Source: an unidentified eubacterium SCB49 (GTDB taxonomy: Bacteria; Bacteroidota; Bacteroidia; Flavobacteriales; Flavobacteriaceae). Taken from it: a DNA stretch of 64,000 nucleotides. Location: contig ABCO01000001.1 of NCBI GenBank assembly GCA_000170815.1, positions 1 through 64,000 on the forward strand, given 5' to 3'. The position numbers were made by a program, and so were the translations under genes. A model generated the notes under the pieces. It did not search any database and had not been told where the DNA came from. It was given only the letters and a program-made list of their open reading frames with translations. Every line of letters starts with the position of its first letter. The first letter of the stretch is position 1. Shown piece after piece: positions 52,608-61,139 of the stretch.

Positions 52608-53153
52608 TTATTTATCGTTTAGTAATTTTTTTAATGAGTCCCATCTAGGATCTGTTTTTTCCTTTGATGTACTTTTATTTTCTTTATTTGCCCCAGGGCT
52701 TAACTCTTTAAGTTTATCAAGTATGTCGCTTTTTAATGTGCCGTCTTCTATTCCTGGATGGATTCTTCTTGTTGGAAGATTCAAAATCACAGATTCATAG
52801 ATGTATTGCTGGATGTTAACCTCATAACTTCCGTGAGGAATTATTAAAAGGTCTTCATTTTCATTATTAAACTCATCCCCAAATTTTACAATAAAGTGAT
52901 AGTTACCACTCAATTCTTGGTCAAATGGTTCATTTGTAACATCACAAAAGACATTAGCTGTACCATTATATTCAAGCGTAAACTCAAGTAATGTTGTTTT
53001 TTTATCCAGTAATACGTCGAGATTTAGATCTACATCATTAAACTCGTCATACTCAAAATGCTCAAAGAACTTATTATTAATCTTAAAGTCAAAGCGGTGT
53101 TCCCCTAATTTTAACCCAACAAATGGGATTGTAAATTCTTTCAATTCTCTCAT
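52608..53153 (-). CDS. YceD-like DUF177 protein
   Basis: The protein starts RELKEFTIPFVGLKLGEHRFDFKI and has the family's DUF177 centre (LEFTLEYNGTANVFCDVTNEPFDQ) with the cysteine region. About 181 residues. It precedes rpmF as in many bacteria; in E. coli and plants the family affects 23S rRNA or ribosome assembly. An ATG at 53159 would add two residues. A promoter lies directly upstream. Confidence 0.88.
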   Translation of the reverse strand: MRELKEFTIPFVGLKLGEHRFDFKINNKFFEHFEYDEFNDVDLNLDVLLDKKTTLLEFTLEYNGTANVFCDVTNEPFDQELSGNYHFIVKFGDEFNNENEDLLIIPHGSYEVNIQQYIYESVILNLPTRRIHPGIEDGTLKSDILDKLKELSPGANKENKSTSKEKTDPRWDSLKKLLNDK

Positions 53154-53197
53154 AACCACTCCTTGATACTATTTCCACCTTACGTATAAAGCGGGTG

Positions 53198-53226
53198 CAA
53201 AGATAAAAAAATATTTGATTTGCAAA
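53198..53226 (-). promoter_or_regulatory. Promoter of the yceD-rpmF run
   Basis: On the minus strand TTTG (53223-53226) is followed after 17 bases by TATCTTTG (53198-53205), then a leader of about 40 bases with a GGAG near the start. Confidence 0.6.
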
Positions 53227-53237
53227 TTAATTTATCA

Positions 53238-54296
53238 CTACTTTTTTACAAACGGTTGACGTCTCTTTAAAACTAGTGGATTTTCTGAAATTTTCTGGTA
53301 TTCTTTTCTGGCTTTATATATCGATATTGCATTAAATAATGCCGCTCTAAAAGAATCGTGATTCGCTTTGTTCTTTCCAGCAATATCATAGGCTGTCCCG
53401 TGATCTGGTGATGTTCTCACTTGATCTAAACCTGCCGTAAAATTAACTCCAGAACCAAAAGCTAATGTCTTAAATGGTATTAAACCTTGATCGTGATATG
53501 ATGCAATAATCACATCAAAATTTTTATAATTTCCGGAGCCAAAAAAGCTATCTGCTGCATATGGACCAAAAATTACCTTGCCATTATTACGTAAATTATC
53601 TAAAGTTGGGCGTAATATTGTATCATCTTCATTCCCTATAACGCCATTATCTCCATTGTGAGGATTAATACCTAAAACAGCTATTTTGGGTTTTTCAATA
53701 CCAAAATCTTGTATCAATGTTTTATGTATTGTATTTATTTTTCTCTCAATTAATTCTCTTGTGATTTTAGAAGGTACATCTTTTACCGCTACATGATCTG
53801 TAAGTAACCCTACTCTTAAAGTATCTGAAATCATAAGCATTAAAGCATCTCCTTTAAGCTCTTGATCTAAATAATCTGTGTGTCCTGGAAAAGTAAAAGA
53901 ATCTGACTGAATATTTGATTTATTAATAGGTGCCGTTACCAGTACATCTATTTTTCCTTCTTTAAGTGCAGAAACAGCCGCCTGAAATGATTTTAAAGCA
54001 TAAGAACCTGCTTCTTTTTCTTCCTTCCCAAAATGAACATTTACATTTTCTTTCCAAACATTAATGACATTAATCTTTTTGGGTATAATTTTATCTACAT
54101 TATCAACACCTTGAAGATTACACTGGATATTAGCTGTTTTTTTGTAAAAAGACATCAATTTAATATTCGCAAAAATCACAGGAGTACAAAACTCTAACAT
54201 TCTCGAATCTTCTAAAGTTTTTAAAATAATCTCTGGTCCTATACCATTAAGATCACCTATGGAGATTCCTACTTTCATTTTATGTTCTTTACTCAT
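53238..54296 (-). CDS. pdxA: 4-hydroxythreonine-4-phosphate dehydrogenase
   Basis: The 352-residue protein has GISIGDLNGIGPEI, TAPINKSNIQ, FPGHTDYL, GINPHNGDNG, ASYHDQGLIPFK and TSPDHGTAYDIAG, all PdxA hallmarks including the metal-binding histidines. It acts in the deoxyxylulose 5-phosphate-independent branch of pyridoxal phosphate synthesis. It is divergent from ribE with overlapping promoter boxes. Confidence 0.95.
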   Translation of the reverse strand: MSKEHKMKVGISIGDLNGIGPEIILKTLEDSRMLEFCTPVIFANIKLMSFYKKTANIQCNLQGVDNVDKIIPKKINVINVWKENVNVHFGKEEKEAGSYALKSFQAAVSALKEGKIDVLVTAPINKSNIQSDSFTFPGHTDYLDQELKGDALMLMISDTLRVGLLTDHVAVKDVPSKITRELIERKINTIHKTLIQDFGIEKPKIAVLGINPHNGDNGVIGNEDDTILRPTLDNLRNNGKVIFGPYAADSFFGSGNYKNFDVIIASYHDQGLIPFKTLAFGSGVNFTAGLDQVRTSPDHGTAYDIAGKNKANHDSFRAALFNAISIYKARKEYQKISENPLVLKRRQPFVKK

Positions 54297-54328
54297 AATG
54301 AATACGTGTTCTTTAATTTGAATTCACT

Positions 54329-54349
54329 TACTTTTGCTAGACAAAGGTA
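54329..54349. promoter_or_regulatory. Overlapping divergent -7 boxes of ribE and pdxA
   Basis: TACTTTTG (54329-54336, plus strand, ribE) and TACCTTTG (54342-54349, minus strand, pdxA) are only five bases apart and point in opposite directions. RNA polymerase bound at one should block the other. Confidence 0.5.
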
Positions 54350-54362
54350 ACTATTTGAAATT

Positions 54363-54953
54363 ATGTTTACAGGGATTATTGAAACCATTGGAACTATTAA
54401 GTCACTTGAGAAAGACGGAGCTAACCTTCATATGGAAGTTACAGCTTTATTTACTCAAGAATTAAAAATTGACCAAAGTGTAGCACATAATGGTGTTTGT
54501 CTTACTGTAGTGTCTATTAAAGACACCTCTTATAAGGTTACAGCAATTAAAGAAACACTGGACAAAACTACTTTATCTTCTTTAGAAATAGGGAGTCCCG
54601 TTAATCTTGAACGCGGCATGAAATTAGGAGATAGATTAGACGGCCATATTGTTCAAGGACATGTAGATCAAACAGCAACTTGTACAGCTATCAATGAAGC
54701 AAATGGAAGTTGGAAATTTACCTTTAACTACAACTCTAGCCTAGGAAATATAACCATAGAGAAAGGGTCTATAACCATTAATGGCGTAAGCCTCACTGTT
54801 GTAGATTCTGGGAAAGACTTTTTTAGTGTAGCAATTATTCCTTTTACCTATGAACATACGACCTTTAAAAACCTACAGAAAGGTGACTTTGTAAATCTTG
54901 AGTTTGATGTAATAGGAAAATATGTAGCTAGACTTACGCAGCTTTCTTCTTAG
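54363..54953 (+). CDS. ribE: Riboflavin synthase, alpha subunit
   Basis: The 196-residue protein has two lumazine-binding repeats. Hallmarks are FTGIIETIGTI at the start, AHNGVCLTVV, NLERGMKLGDRLDGHIVQGHVD, ITINGVSLTVVD and IPFTYEHTTF. It converts two lumazines to riboflavin. The last 20 bases overlap the convergent small gene. Confidence 0.95.
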   Translation: MFTGIIETIGTIKSLEKDGANLHMEVTALFTQELKIDQSVAHNGVCLTVVSIKDTSYKVTAIKETLDKTTLSSLEIGSPVNLERGMKLGDRLDGHIVQGHVDQTATCTAINEANGSWKFTFNYNSSLGNITIEKGSITINGVSLTVVDSGKDFFSVAIIPFTYEHTTFKNLQKGDFVNLEFDVIGKYVARLTQLSS

Positions 54954-55170
54954 CAAAATGAACTAAATAAACATAGTATACTCCCAGTAATAAACCAGCA
55001 ATAAATAAATACACTATATTTTCATCTATAGGAAGTATTTCTATTGGAATAGGTGTTCTTTCATCTGGCGTAGGAGGTGCTTCTGATATTCCATTTGTTT
55101 GCGCAAAAAGTTGCACTCCATTAAAAAGAGTGGCTACTAAAGAAACAAAAATCACGATTTGGGATCGCAT
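54934..55170 (-). CDS. Small secreted or tail-anchored membrane protein
   Basis: The 78-residue protein has a signal peptide (IVIFVSLVATLFNGVQLFAQ), a proline-rich linker (EAPPTPDERTPIPIEILPID) and a C-terminal membrane helix (IVYLFIAGLLLGVYYVYLV) with KKKAA behind it. Flavobacteria hold many proteins of this plan, of unknown function. Its start codon lies in a 16-bp direct repeat (see the repeat entry). Confidence 0.65.
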   Translation of the reverse strand: MRSQIVIFVSLVATLFNGVQLFAQTNGISEAPPTPDERTPIPIEILPIDENIVYLFIAGLLLGVYYVYLVHFAKKKAA

Positions 55171-55203
55171 AAATTAGACGATGTGTACGATTTGGGGTCG
55201 CAG
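55153..55203. repeat. 16-bp direct repeat at and upstream of a start codon
   Basis: ACGATTTGGGATCGCA (from about 55153) and ACGATTTGGGGTCGCA (from about 55188) are alike in 15 of 16 positions and about 35 bases apart. The first holds the start codon region of the small membrane-protein gene. Confidence 0.6.
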
Positions 55204-55264
55204 TTAGGCAGCTAAAGTAGTAAAAAATAACACCTTGTACAAGAGTTGACTTGTTATCAAATAA

Positions 55265-55294
55265 TAAAAAAGACCTTAGCTTTCGCTAAAGTCT
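55265..55294 (-). terminator. Terminator of the tRNA gene (minus strand)
   Basis: AGACTTTAGC and GCTAAGGTCT pair around a GAAA tetraloop (one T-G pair) and are followed by T residues on the minus strand. Confidence 0.88.
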
Positions 55295-55305
55295 TAGTTT
55301 TTAAG

Positions 55306-55379
55306 TGGTCCCACATGGGCTCGAACCATGGACCCCCTGATTATGAGTCAGGTGCTCTAACCAGCTGAGCTATAGGACC
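55306..55379 (-). tRNA. tRNA with CAT anticodon, probably tRNA-Ile2 (lysidine-modified)
   Basis: The minus strand folds into a full cloverleaf: acceptor GGTCCTA/TGGGACC, D-arm GCTCAGCTGGTTAGAGC, anticodon arm CCTGA-CTCATAA-TCAGG and a T-arm with GGTTCGAGCC. No CCA is encoded. The acceptor has C4-G69 and C5-G68, which are the TilS recognition pairs of tRNA-Ile2 in E. coli, so isoleucine (AUA) is more likely than elongator methionine. This identity call is inference. Confidence 0.8.
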
Positions 55380-55442
55380 GGCAATCTGGCTGCAAATGTA
55401 TATTGTTTTACGATTATTGCAAACTATTTTTTGTGTTATTTA

Positions 55443-55847
55443 TCACGATTCTATTTCTTGACATAATTCTACAAGCACTCCATTACTTGATTTTGGATGT
55501 AAGAACACCACCCATTTATTGTCTGCTCCTTTTTTAGGTTCCTCATTTAGAACGACAAAGCCTTCTTTTTTTAATCTAATCACTTCAGCTTTTATGTCGT
55601 CTACAGCAAATGCAATGTGATGAATTCCCTCTCCTTTTTTTTCAATAAATTTACTAATTGGGCTTTCTTGATGGGTTGCCTGAAGCAATTCTATCTTACT
55701 TTCGCCACATTTAAAGAAAGAAGTTGTCACTCCTTCGCTTTCTACAGCTTCTGTTTTATAAGGTTGGTTTCCTAATAATGACGTGTAAATCTTATTTGCA
55801 GCCTCAATATCTTTTACAGCAATGCCTAGGTGTTCAATTTTATTCAT
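55443..55847 (-). CDS. mce: Methylmalonyl-CoA epimerase
   Basis: The 134-residue vicinal-oxygen-chelate protein starts KIEHLGIAVKDIEAANKIYTSLLG and has GEGIHHIAFAVDDI and a final VLVELCQE, which provide the metal ligands (His, His, Glu). It interconverts (S)- and (R)-methylmalonyl-CoA between propionate metabolism and the mutase. Neither mutase subunit is in the window. Confidence 0.92.
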   Translation of the reverse strand: MNKIEHLGIAVKDIEAANKIYTSLLGNQPYKTEAVESEGVTTSFFKCGESKIELLQATHQESPISKFIEKKGEGIHHIAFAVDDIKAEVIRLKKEGFVVLNEEPKKGADNKWVVFLHPKSSNGVLVELCQEIES

Positions 55848-56083
55848 TTTTTATTATTTTTCTTTCTGTAAAAAACAGAAATGCTATGTGTTTTACTTTT
55901 ATAATGGTCTTTGTATTTCTAAAGATAAGTTTAGCGCTGCTTCTACCACACTTATAAAAGCGGCTTCATTTGGCAACCTTAATTCTATCCCTTTAAAGAG
56001 CATATCAAGTCAAATATACCAATAATCTAGTAGTCTCATCACAGAGGTTAGTATCAAACACTTATAATTTCGGCAATAAAGAC

Positions 56084-56091
56084 TATTTTTG
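56084..56091 (+). promoter_or_regulatory. -7 box of rbfA
   Basis: TATTTTTG lies four bases before the rbfA start codon; a TTA lies 19 bases upstream at the -33 position. Confidence 0.5.
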
Positions 56092-56095
56092 CACT

Positions 56096-56491
56096 ATGGA
56101 AGAAAGCAACAGACAGAAAAAGATAGCAGGTGTTTTACAAGAAGACCTTGCGGGAGTACTTCAAAACATCTTGAGAGAGAGCGGCCAGCTTGGTACGCTT
56201 ATCTCTGTGAGTAAAGTAAATGTAACGGTAGACCTTTCTATTGCAAAGGTTTATGTGAGTGTTTTCCCTACCACTAATGCAGCTGCAATTGTAAAAGAAA
56301 TTAATGATGGAAAATCTAAGATTAAACATCAAGTGGCACAACTTACACGCCACCAGCTTAGAAGAATGCCGGAGCTACACTTTTTTAACGATGACTCATT
56401 AGATTATATTGAGCAGATTGACGAAGCTGTAAAAGGAAAAGAAAATCCTATAAAAAATCCAGATTTACTCCCTAAACGAAAAAAATCATAA
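56096..56491 (+). CDS. rbfA: Ribosome-binding factor A
   Basis: The 131-residue protein has the KH-like RbfA fold: RQKKIAGVLQEDLAGVLQN, ISVSKVNVTVDLSIAKVYVSVFP and HQLRRMPELHFFNDDSLDYI. It matures the 5' end of 16S rRNA. The stop codon is followed after one base by the GTG start of the permease gene. Confidence 0.94.
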   Translation: MEESNRQKKIAGVLQEDLAGVLQNILRESGQLGTLISVSKVNVTVDLSIAKVYVSVFPTTNAAAIVKEINDGKSKIKHQVAQLTRHQLRRMPELHFFNDDSLDYIEQIDEAVKGKENPIKNPDLLPKRKKS

Positions 56492-56492
56492 C

Positions 56493-57692
56493 GTGAGTTT
56501 TTCGCTCTACATTGCTAAAAGATATCTTTTTACCAAGAGCAGTAATAATGCTATTAACATTATAACCGGCATCGCGGCAACAGGGGTTGTTGTGGGTGCT
56601 ATGGCGCTCTTTATTGTTCTTTCTGGTTTTGGCGGGCTTAAAGAATTTAGTCTTCAGTTTTCTAATTTTTTTGATAGTGATTTAAAAGTTTTTCCTTCTG
56701 AGGGAAAAACAATCACGCTTGATGACGCCCTTTCTTCTGAAATATTAAACATTGAAGGTATTACTGCTATTTCAGAAGTTATTGAAGAACGTGTCTATGC
56801 GCAGTATAAGGGTAAAAGTCACCTTGCAATTATTAAAGGTGTTGACGTTAACTACGGAAACGTGAACCCTATTGATAGCATTCTCTATTATGACTCTTGG
56901 TTAGTACCTAACAAGGCCGAGGTGGTTATTGGAATTGGTATGGCAACAAAATTATCTACAGGAACCAGAGATTATGCTAATCTACTTAAGTTAAGTGTGC
57001 CTAAACCAGGTAAAGGGCAAATACTTGACCCAAGCAAAGCTTTTACCTATTCGCGAGCCGTAATAAGCGGTATTTATAATGTAAATGAAGACTTAAATAG
57101 TAAATATGTGTTTAGCGACATAGATTTTGCACGTGAGCTCTTATCATTAGATAGCACAAAGGTTTCTGCGCTAGAAATAAGATTAAAAGATAATGCAAAT
57201 GAAGAGCGTGTCATTACCGCTCTTAATGATGCCTTTAGTAATAAGGTAATTATTAAAACACGTGCACAACAAAACGATGCGCTATATAAAATGCTTAATG
57301 CAGAAAACCTAGCCGTCTATTTTATCTTTACCTTAATCCTAATTATTGCATTGTTTAATGTGGTGGGTTCTATAATAATGATGATACTTGATAAGCGCTC
57401 TAATATCAAAACACTGTATAATATGGGTGCAACCATAAAAGAAATACGTAGTGTTTTCTTTTATCAAGGGGTTTTAATGACTTTTATTGGTGGAATTGTA
57501 GGTGTTCTTTTAGGTGTTTTAATTATTGGTGCGCAACTTCAGTTTAGCCTAATAAACATTGCGCAAAACTTACCATATCCAGTAAGCTTAGAATTTAAAA
57601 ACGTAATTATAGTGTTGGCTACAATAACGGTTCTTGGTGTTATTGCATCAAAAATTTCATCTAGTAGGGTAAATGAAAAACTAGTTCTCTAA
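56493..57692 (+). CDS. FtsX/LolC-type ABC transporter permease
   Basis: The 399-residue protein starts at a GTG (SLYIAKRYLFTKSSNNAINIITGIAATGVVVG), has a large periplasmic loop and three C-terminal membrane helices with ALFNVVGSIIMMILDKRSNIKTLYNMGAT. This four-helix FtsX plan is that of LolC/LolE, which pulls lipoproteins from the inner membrane. No ATPase gene is adjacent. It converges on dusB with a 4-base overlap. Confidence 0.85.
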   Translation: MSFSLYIAKRYLFTKSSNNAINIITGIAATGVVVGAMALFIVLSGFGGLKEFSLQFSNFFDSDLKVFPSEGKTITLDDALSSEILNIEGITAISEVIEERVYAQYKGKSHLAIIKGVDVNYGNVNPIDSILYYDSWLVPNKAEVVIGIGMATKLSTGTRDYANLLKLSVPKPGKGQILDPSKAFTYSRAVISGIYNVNEDLNSKYVFSDIDFARELLSLDSTKVSALEIRLKDNANEERVITALNDAFSNKVIIKTRAQQNDALYKMLNAENLAVYFIFTLILIIALFNVVGSIIMMILDKRSNIKTLYNMGATIKEIRSVFFYQGVLMTFIGGIVGVLLGVLIIGAQLQFSLINIAQNLPYPVSLEFKNVIIVLATITVLGVIASKISSSRVNEKLVL

Positions 57693-58687
57693 ATACTCGA
57701 AAAATCAAAATCTGAAAACTTTTCTAGCACCTCATCAAAAGCAGCAAATACATCTGCACTTTGATCGCTTGTAACCATTTTCATTCTGTATTCTTTAAAA
57801 TGCGGAATTCCTTTAAAGTAATTTGTATAGTGACGTCTCGTTTCAAAAACTCCTAAGGTTTCGCCTTTCCAGTCTATCGCCATTTGCAAGTGCCTTCTAG
57901 CTGCCTCCACACGTTCTGTCATGGTAGGTGGTGCCGCGTGAGTGCCAGTAGCCATAAAATGTTTTACTTCTTTAAAAAACCAAGGATAACCTATACTAGC
58001 ACGCCCTATCATGGCGCCGTCTAAGCCATATTTATCACGCATTAAAATGGCTTTTTCTGGGGTGTCAACATCTCCGTTTCCAAAAACAGGAATGTGCATT
58101 CGTTGGTTATTTTTTACTTCGGCAATAGGTGCCCAGTCTGCATCACCTTTATACATTTGTGCTCGTGTACGTCCGTGTATAGAGATTGCTTTACAGCCTA
58201 CATCTTGTAATCTTTCTGCTACCTCAACAATTTTAATACTGTCATGATCCCAACCCAATCTAGTTTTTACTGTAACGGGCAACTTGGTGTGTTTCACCAT
58301 AGCTTCGGTTAATGAAACCATTAAATCTATATCTTTTAGTATCCCTGCTCCTGCGCCTTTACTAACTACTTTTTTTACGGGACAACCAAAATTAATATCA
58401 ATAATATCTGGGCCACTAGCTTCTACAATCTCAACACTTCGCAGCATAGATTCTAGAACAGCCCCAAAAATTTGAATACCCACAGGACGTTCTTTTTCAT
58501 AAATATCCAGCTTCATCACACTTTTTGCAGCGTCACGAATTAACCCTTCGCTAGAAATAAACTCTGTGTACACTACATCTGCCCCTTGCTCTTTGCATAA
58601 AGCACGAAATGGAGGGTCGCTCACATCTTCCATGGGTGCTAATAATAATGGAAAATCTCCTACGTCTATGTCGCCTATTTTACTCAT
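57689..58687 (-). CDS. dusB: tRNA-dihydrouridine synthase, DusB type
   Basis: The 332-residue TIM-barrel flavoprotein has LLAPMEDVSDPPFR, YTEFISSEGLI, INFGCPVKKVVSKGAGAGIL (catalytic Cys), ISIHGRTRAQMYKG and FGNGDV. It reduces uridine in tRNA using FMN and NADPH. A TATTTTTG box lies 50 bases upstream of the start codon. Confidence 0.94.
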   Translation of the reverse strand: MSKIGDIDVGDFPLLLAPMEDVSDPPFRALCKEQGADVVYTEFISSEGLIRDAAKSVMKLDIYEKERPVGIQIFGAVLESMLRSVEIVEASGPDIIDINFGCPVKKVVSKGAGAGILKDIDLMVSLTEAMVKHTKLPVTVKTRLGWDHDSIKIVEVAERLQDVGCKAISIHGRTRAQMYKGDADWAPIAEVKNNQRMHIPVFGNGDVDTPEKAILMRDKYGLDGAMIGRASIGYPWFFKEVKHFMATGTHAAPPTMTERVEAARRHLQMAIDWKGETLGVFETRRHYTNYFKGIPHFKEYRMKMVTSDQSADVFAAFDEVLEKFSDFDFSSI

Positions 58688-58737
58688 CTTGTTTCCGCTA
58701 TTGCAGCTTTTCTTTAAATTATTAGCCTTGTTTTCGG

Positions 58738-58745
58738 CAAAAATA
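58738..58745 (-). promoter_or_regulatory. -7 box of dusB
   Basis: Minus-strand TATTTTTG, about 50 bases before the start codon at 58687. Confidence 0.45.
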
Positions 58746-58897
58746 GGGAAATTTTAAATGGTTAATATTTCCGAAGCATTTATTATTACTGTCTATCTCA
58801 TTCAATTAAAGATAGGGTACCCTTTTAAACAAATGTGTTTTCAGTCAAATAATTACAGTATAGTTGTGTTCTTCACACTATTGGTTTGCAATTAGTT

Positions 58898-58905
58898 TAT
58901 ATTTG
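58898..58905 (+). promoter_or_regulatory. -7 box of lepA
   Basis: TATATTTG followed by CAAC lies 83 bases before the lepA start codon, giving a longer leader than most genes here. Confidence 0.45.
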
Positions 58906-58988
58906 CAACTTTGGCGCTTTGCAATTCGTGTTTAAGCGTTGTCAAATTTTGAAATAAAAGGGTTTTCGCATATGCGGAAATGGGAAAT

Positions 58989-60785
58989 ATGAAGAACATT
59001 CGCAATTTTTGCATAATAGCACACATTGATCACGGAAAAAGCACACTAGCAGACAGATTGTTAAGTGCTACTGGAGCGGTTACTGCACGTGAAGAACAAG
59101 CACAACTTTTAGACAGTATGGACCTAGAGCGTGAGCGAGGGATTACCATAAAGAGTCATGCCATACAAATGAATTATACCCATAAAGGGGAGGATTATAT
59201 TTTAAACCTCATTGACACGCCAGGTCACGTAGATTTCTCTTACGAGGTATCTCGTTCTATCGCGGCTTGTGAAGGGGCATTATTAGTTGTTGATGCAGCA
59301 CAAAGTATTCAAGCACAAACCATCTCTAATCTATATCTAGCTTTAGAGAATGACCTTGAAATTATACCTGTATTAAACAAAGTAGATTTACCTTCTGCAA
59401 ACCCAGAAGAAGTTACAGACGATATTGTAGACCTTTTAGGTTGTGACGCAGAAGAAGTAATTCCTGCTAGTGCAAAAACGGGTATTGGTATTACCGAAAT
59501 TTTAGCGGCAATTATAGAACGTGTTCCTGCGCCAACAGGAGTAGCAGATGAGTCTTTACAAGCCTTAATCTTTGATTCGGTTTATAACCCGTTTAGAGGG
59601 GTTGAAACATATTTTAGAGTACTTAATGGTTCTATAAAAAAGGGACAACACATTAAGTTTATGGCTACAGAAAAGACCTATTATGCTGATGAAGTTGGTA
59701 CTTTAAATTTAACACAAACGCCTAAAAAAGAAATTAAAACAGGAGATGTAGGGTACCTTATTACTGGTATTAAAGAAGCGAAAGAAGTAAAAGTAGGAGA
59801 TACTATTACAGATGCAAAGTCGCCAACTACAAATATGATTGATGGGTTTGAAGATGTTAAACCTATGGTATTTGCAGGTATCTATCCTGTAGACACCGAA
59901 GATTATGAAGAGCTTCGCTCTTCTATGGAGAAACTGCAGTTAAACGATGCTTCTCTTATTTTTGTGCCAGAAAGTTCTGCGGCGCTTGGTTTTGGTTTTA
60001 GATGTGGGTTTTTAGGAATGTTACACTTAGAGATCATTCAAGAACGTCTAGAGCGTGAGTTTGATATGACTGTGATTACTACGGTACCTAACGTATCGTA
60101 TCACGCTTATACAAACAAAGAACCTGATGAACTTATTTTGGTAAATAACCCTAGTGATTTGCCAGATCCTTCTAGATTAAATAGAATGGAAGAACCTTAT
60201 ATAAAGGCTACTATTATTACAAAATCTGATTTTGTAGGTTCTGTAATGTCTTTATGTATTGAAAAACGTGGCCAAATTACAAACCAAACCTATTTAACCA
60301 CAGAACGTGTAGAGCTTTCATTTGATATGCCTCTTGCAGAAATTGTTTTTGACTTTTATGACCGTCTTAAAACCGTATCTAAAGGATATGCTTCTTTTGA
60401 TTATGCGCCTATTGGGATGCGTGAGTCTAAACTTGTAAAAGTAGATGTTCTTTTAAATGGGAATGTGGTAGATGCACTTTCTGCACTATTACACCAAGAT
60501 AATGCCTATGACATAGGTAAAAAAATGTGTGAGAAGTTACGCCAATTGATCCCTAGACAACAGTTTGATATTCCTATACAAGCAGCAATTGGTGCAAAAA
60601 TTATCTCTCGTGAAACTGTAAAAGCGTTACGTAAAGATGTAACTGCTAAGTGTTATGGTGGAGATATTTCTCGTAAACGTAAGTTATTAGAAAAGCAGAA
60701 AAAAGGAAAGAAACGTATGCGTCAAGTGGGTAATGTAGAAATCCCACAAGAAGCATTTATGGCGGTATTAAAGTTAAATGACTAA
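58989..60785 (+). CDS. lepA: Elongation factor 4
   Basis: The 598-residue GTPase opens with [25 protein letters not shown] (G1), has [14 protein letters not shown] (G2), [15 protein letters not shown] (G3) and NKVDLPSA (G4), and ends with the LepA-specific [27 protein letters not shown]. It back-translocates or remodels stalled ribosomes. I start at the second ATG because the family begins there; an ATG at 58980 would add three residues. Confidence 0.96.
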   Translation: MKNIRNFCIIAHIDHGKSTLADRLLSATGAVTAREEQAQLLDSMDLERERGITIKSHAIQMNYTHKGEDYILNLIDTPGHVDFSYEVSRSIAACEGALLVVDAAQSIQAQTISNLYLALENDLEIIPVLNKVDLPSANPEEVTDDIVDLLGCDAEEVIPASAKTGIGITEILAAIIERVPAPTGVADESLQALIFDSVYNPFRGVETYFRVLNGSIKKGQHIKFMATEKTYYADEVGTLNLTQTPKKEIKTGDVGYLITGIKEAKEVKVGDTITDAKSPTTNMIDGFEDVKPMVFAGIYPVDTEDYEELRSSMEKLQLNDASLIFVPESSAALGFGFRCGFLGMLHLEIIQERLEREFDMTVITTVPNVSYHAYTNKEPDELILVNNPSDLPDPSRLNRMEEPYIKATIITKSDFVGSVMSLCIEKRGQITNQTYLTTERVELSFDMPLAEIVFDFYDRLKTVSKGYASFDYAPIGMRESKLVKVDVLLNGNVVDALSALLHQDNAYDIGKKMCEKLRQLIPRQQFDIPIQAAIGAKIISRETVKALRKDVTAKCYGGDISRKRKLLEKQKKGKKRMRQVGNVEIPQEAFMAVLKLND

Positions 60786-60818
60786 CAATACACTTTCATA
60801 TAAAAAACAAAAAATGCC

Positions 60819-60852
60819 CTTCATAACTGAAGGGCATTTTTTATATCTTATC
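60819..60852. terminator. Bidirectional terminator between lepA and the small lipoprotein gene
   Basis: AAAATGCCCTTC pairs with GAAGGGCATTTT around a 6-nt loop, with a T-run on both strands. It serves lepA and the convergent lipoprotein gene. Confidence 0.9.
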
Positions 60853-60869
60853 TTTTAAAATAATAACAA

Positions 60870-61094
60870 CTAATTTGCACAAGAAGCACCTGTTTCTTGC
60901 AATCCAGAAATATAAGTATCATAATCTGTCTCTGTGTTTTCACCGTTTACAGATGCGGTTCCATCTGCCTCTCTACAAACTTCAAAAGTAGCAGTAAGAT
61001 CTGAGGTACAAGTAGCGCAAATGCGTTCTTCGTCTTTTTTACAAGATGAAAAAAGAGTTACTAATAATAAGATGGAAAATAATCTAAAGCTCAT
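60870..61094 (-). CDS. Small cysteine-containing lipoprotein
   Basis: The 74-residue protein has a lipobox TLFSSCKKD (Cys18), then a cysteine pair in ICATCTSDL, another in FEVCREAD and a final ASCAN. Four cysteines in the 56 mature residues after the lipid Cys suggest disulfides in the periplasm or at the surface. Function and family are unknown. Confidence 0.65.
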   Translation of the reverse strand: MSFRLFSILLLVTLFSSCKKDEERICATCTSDLTATFEVCREADGTASVNGENTETDYDTYISGLQETGASCAN

Positions 61095-61139
61095 AATAGG
61101 GTTTCTGAAATGTTACAACGGAAAAAAATAGGCTTTATT

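Larger units (their letters stand above)
58688..58988. other. 301-bp divergent region between dusB and lepA
   Basis: It holds a minus-strand TATTTTTG (58738-58745) for dusB, a TTCGGAAAT word on the minus strand (58767-58775) and a plus-strand TATATTTG (58898-58905) for lepA. No gene is seen in it. Confidence 0.6.
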
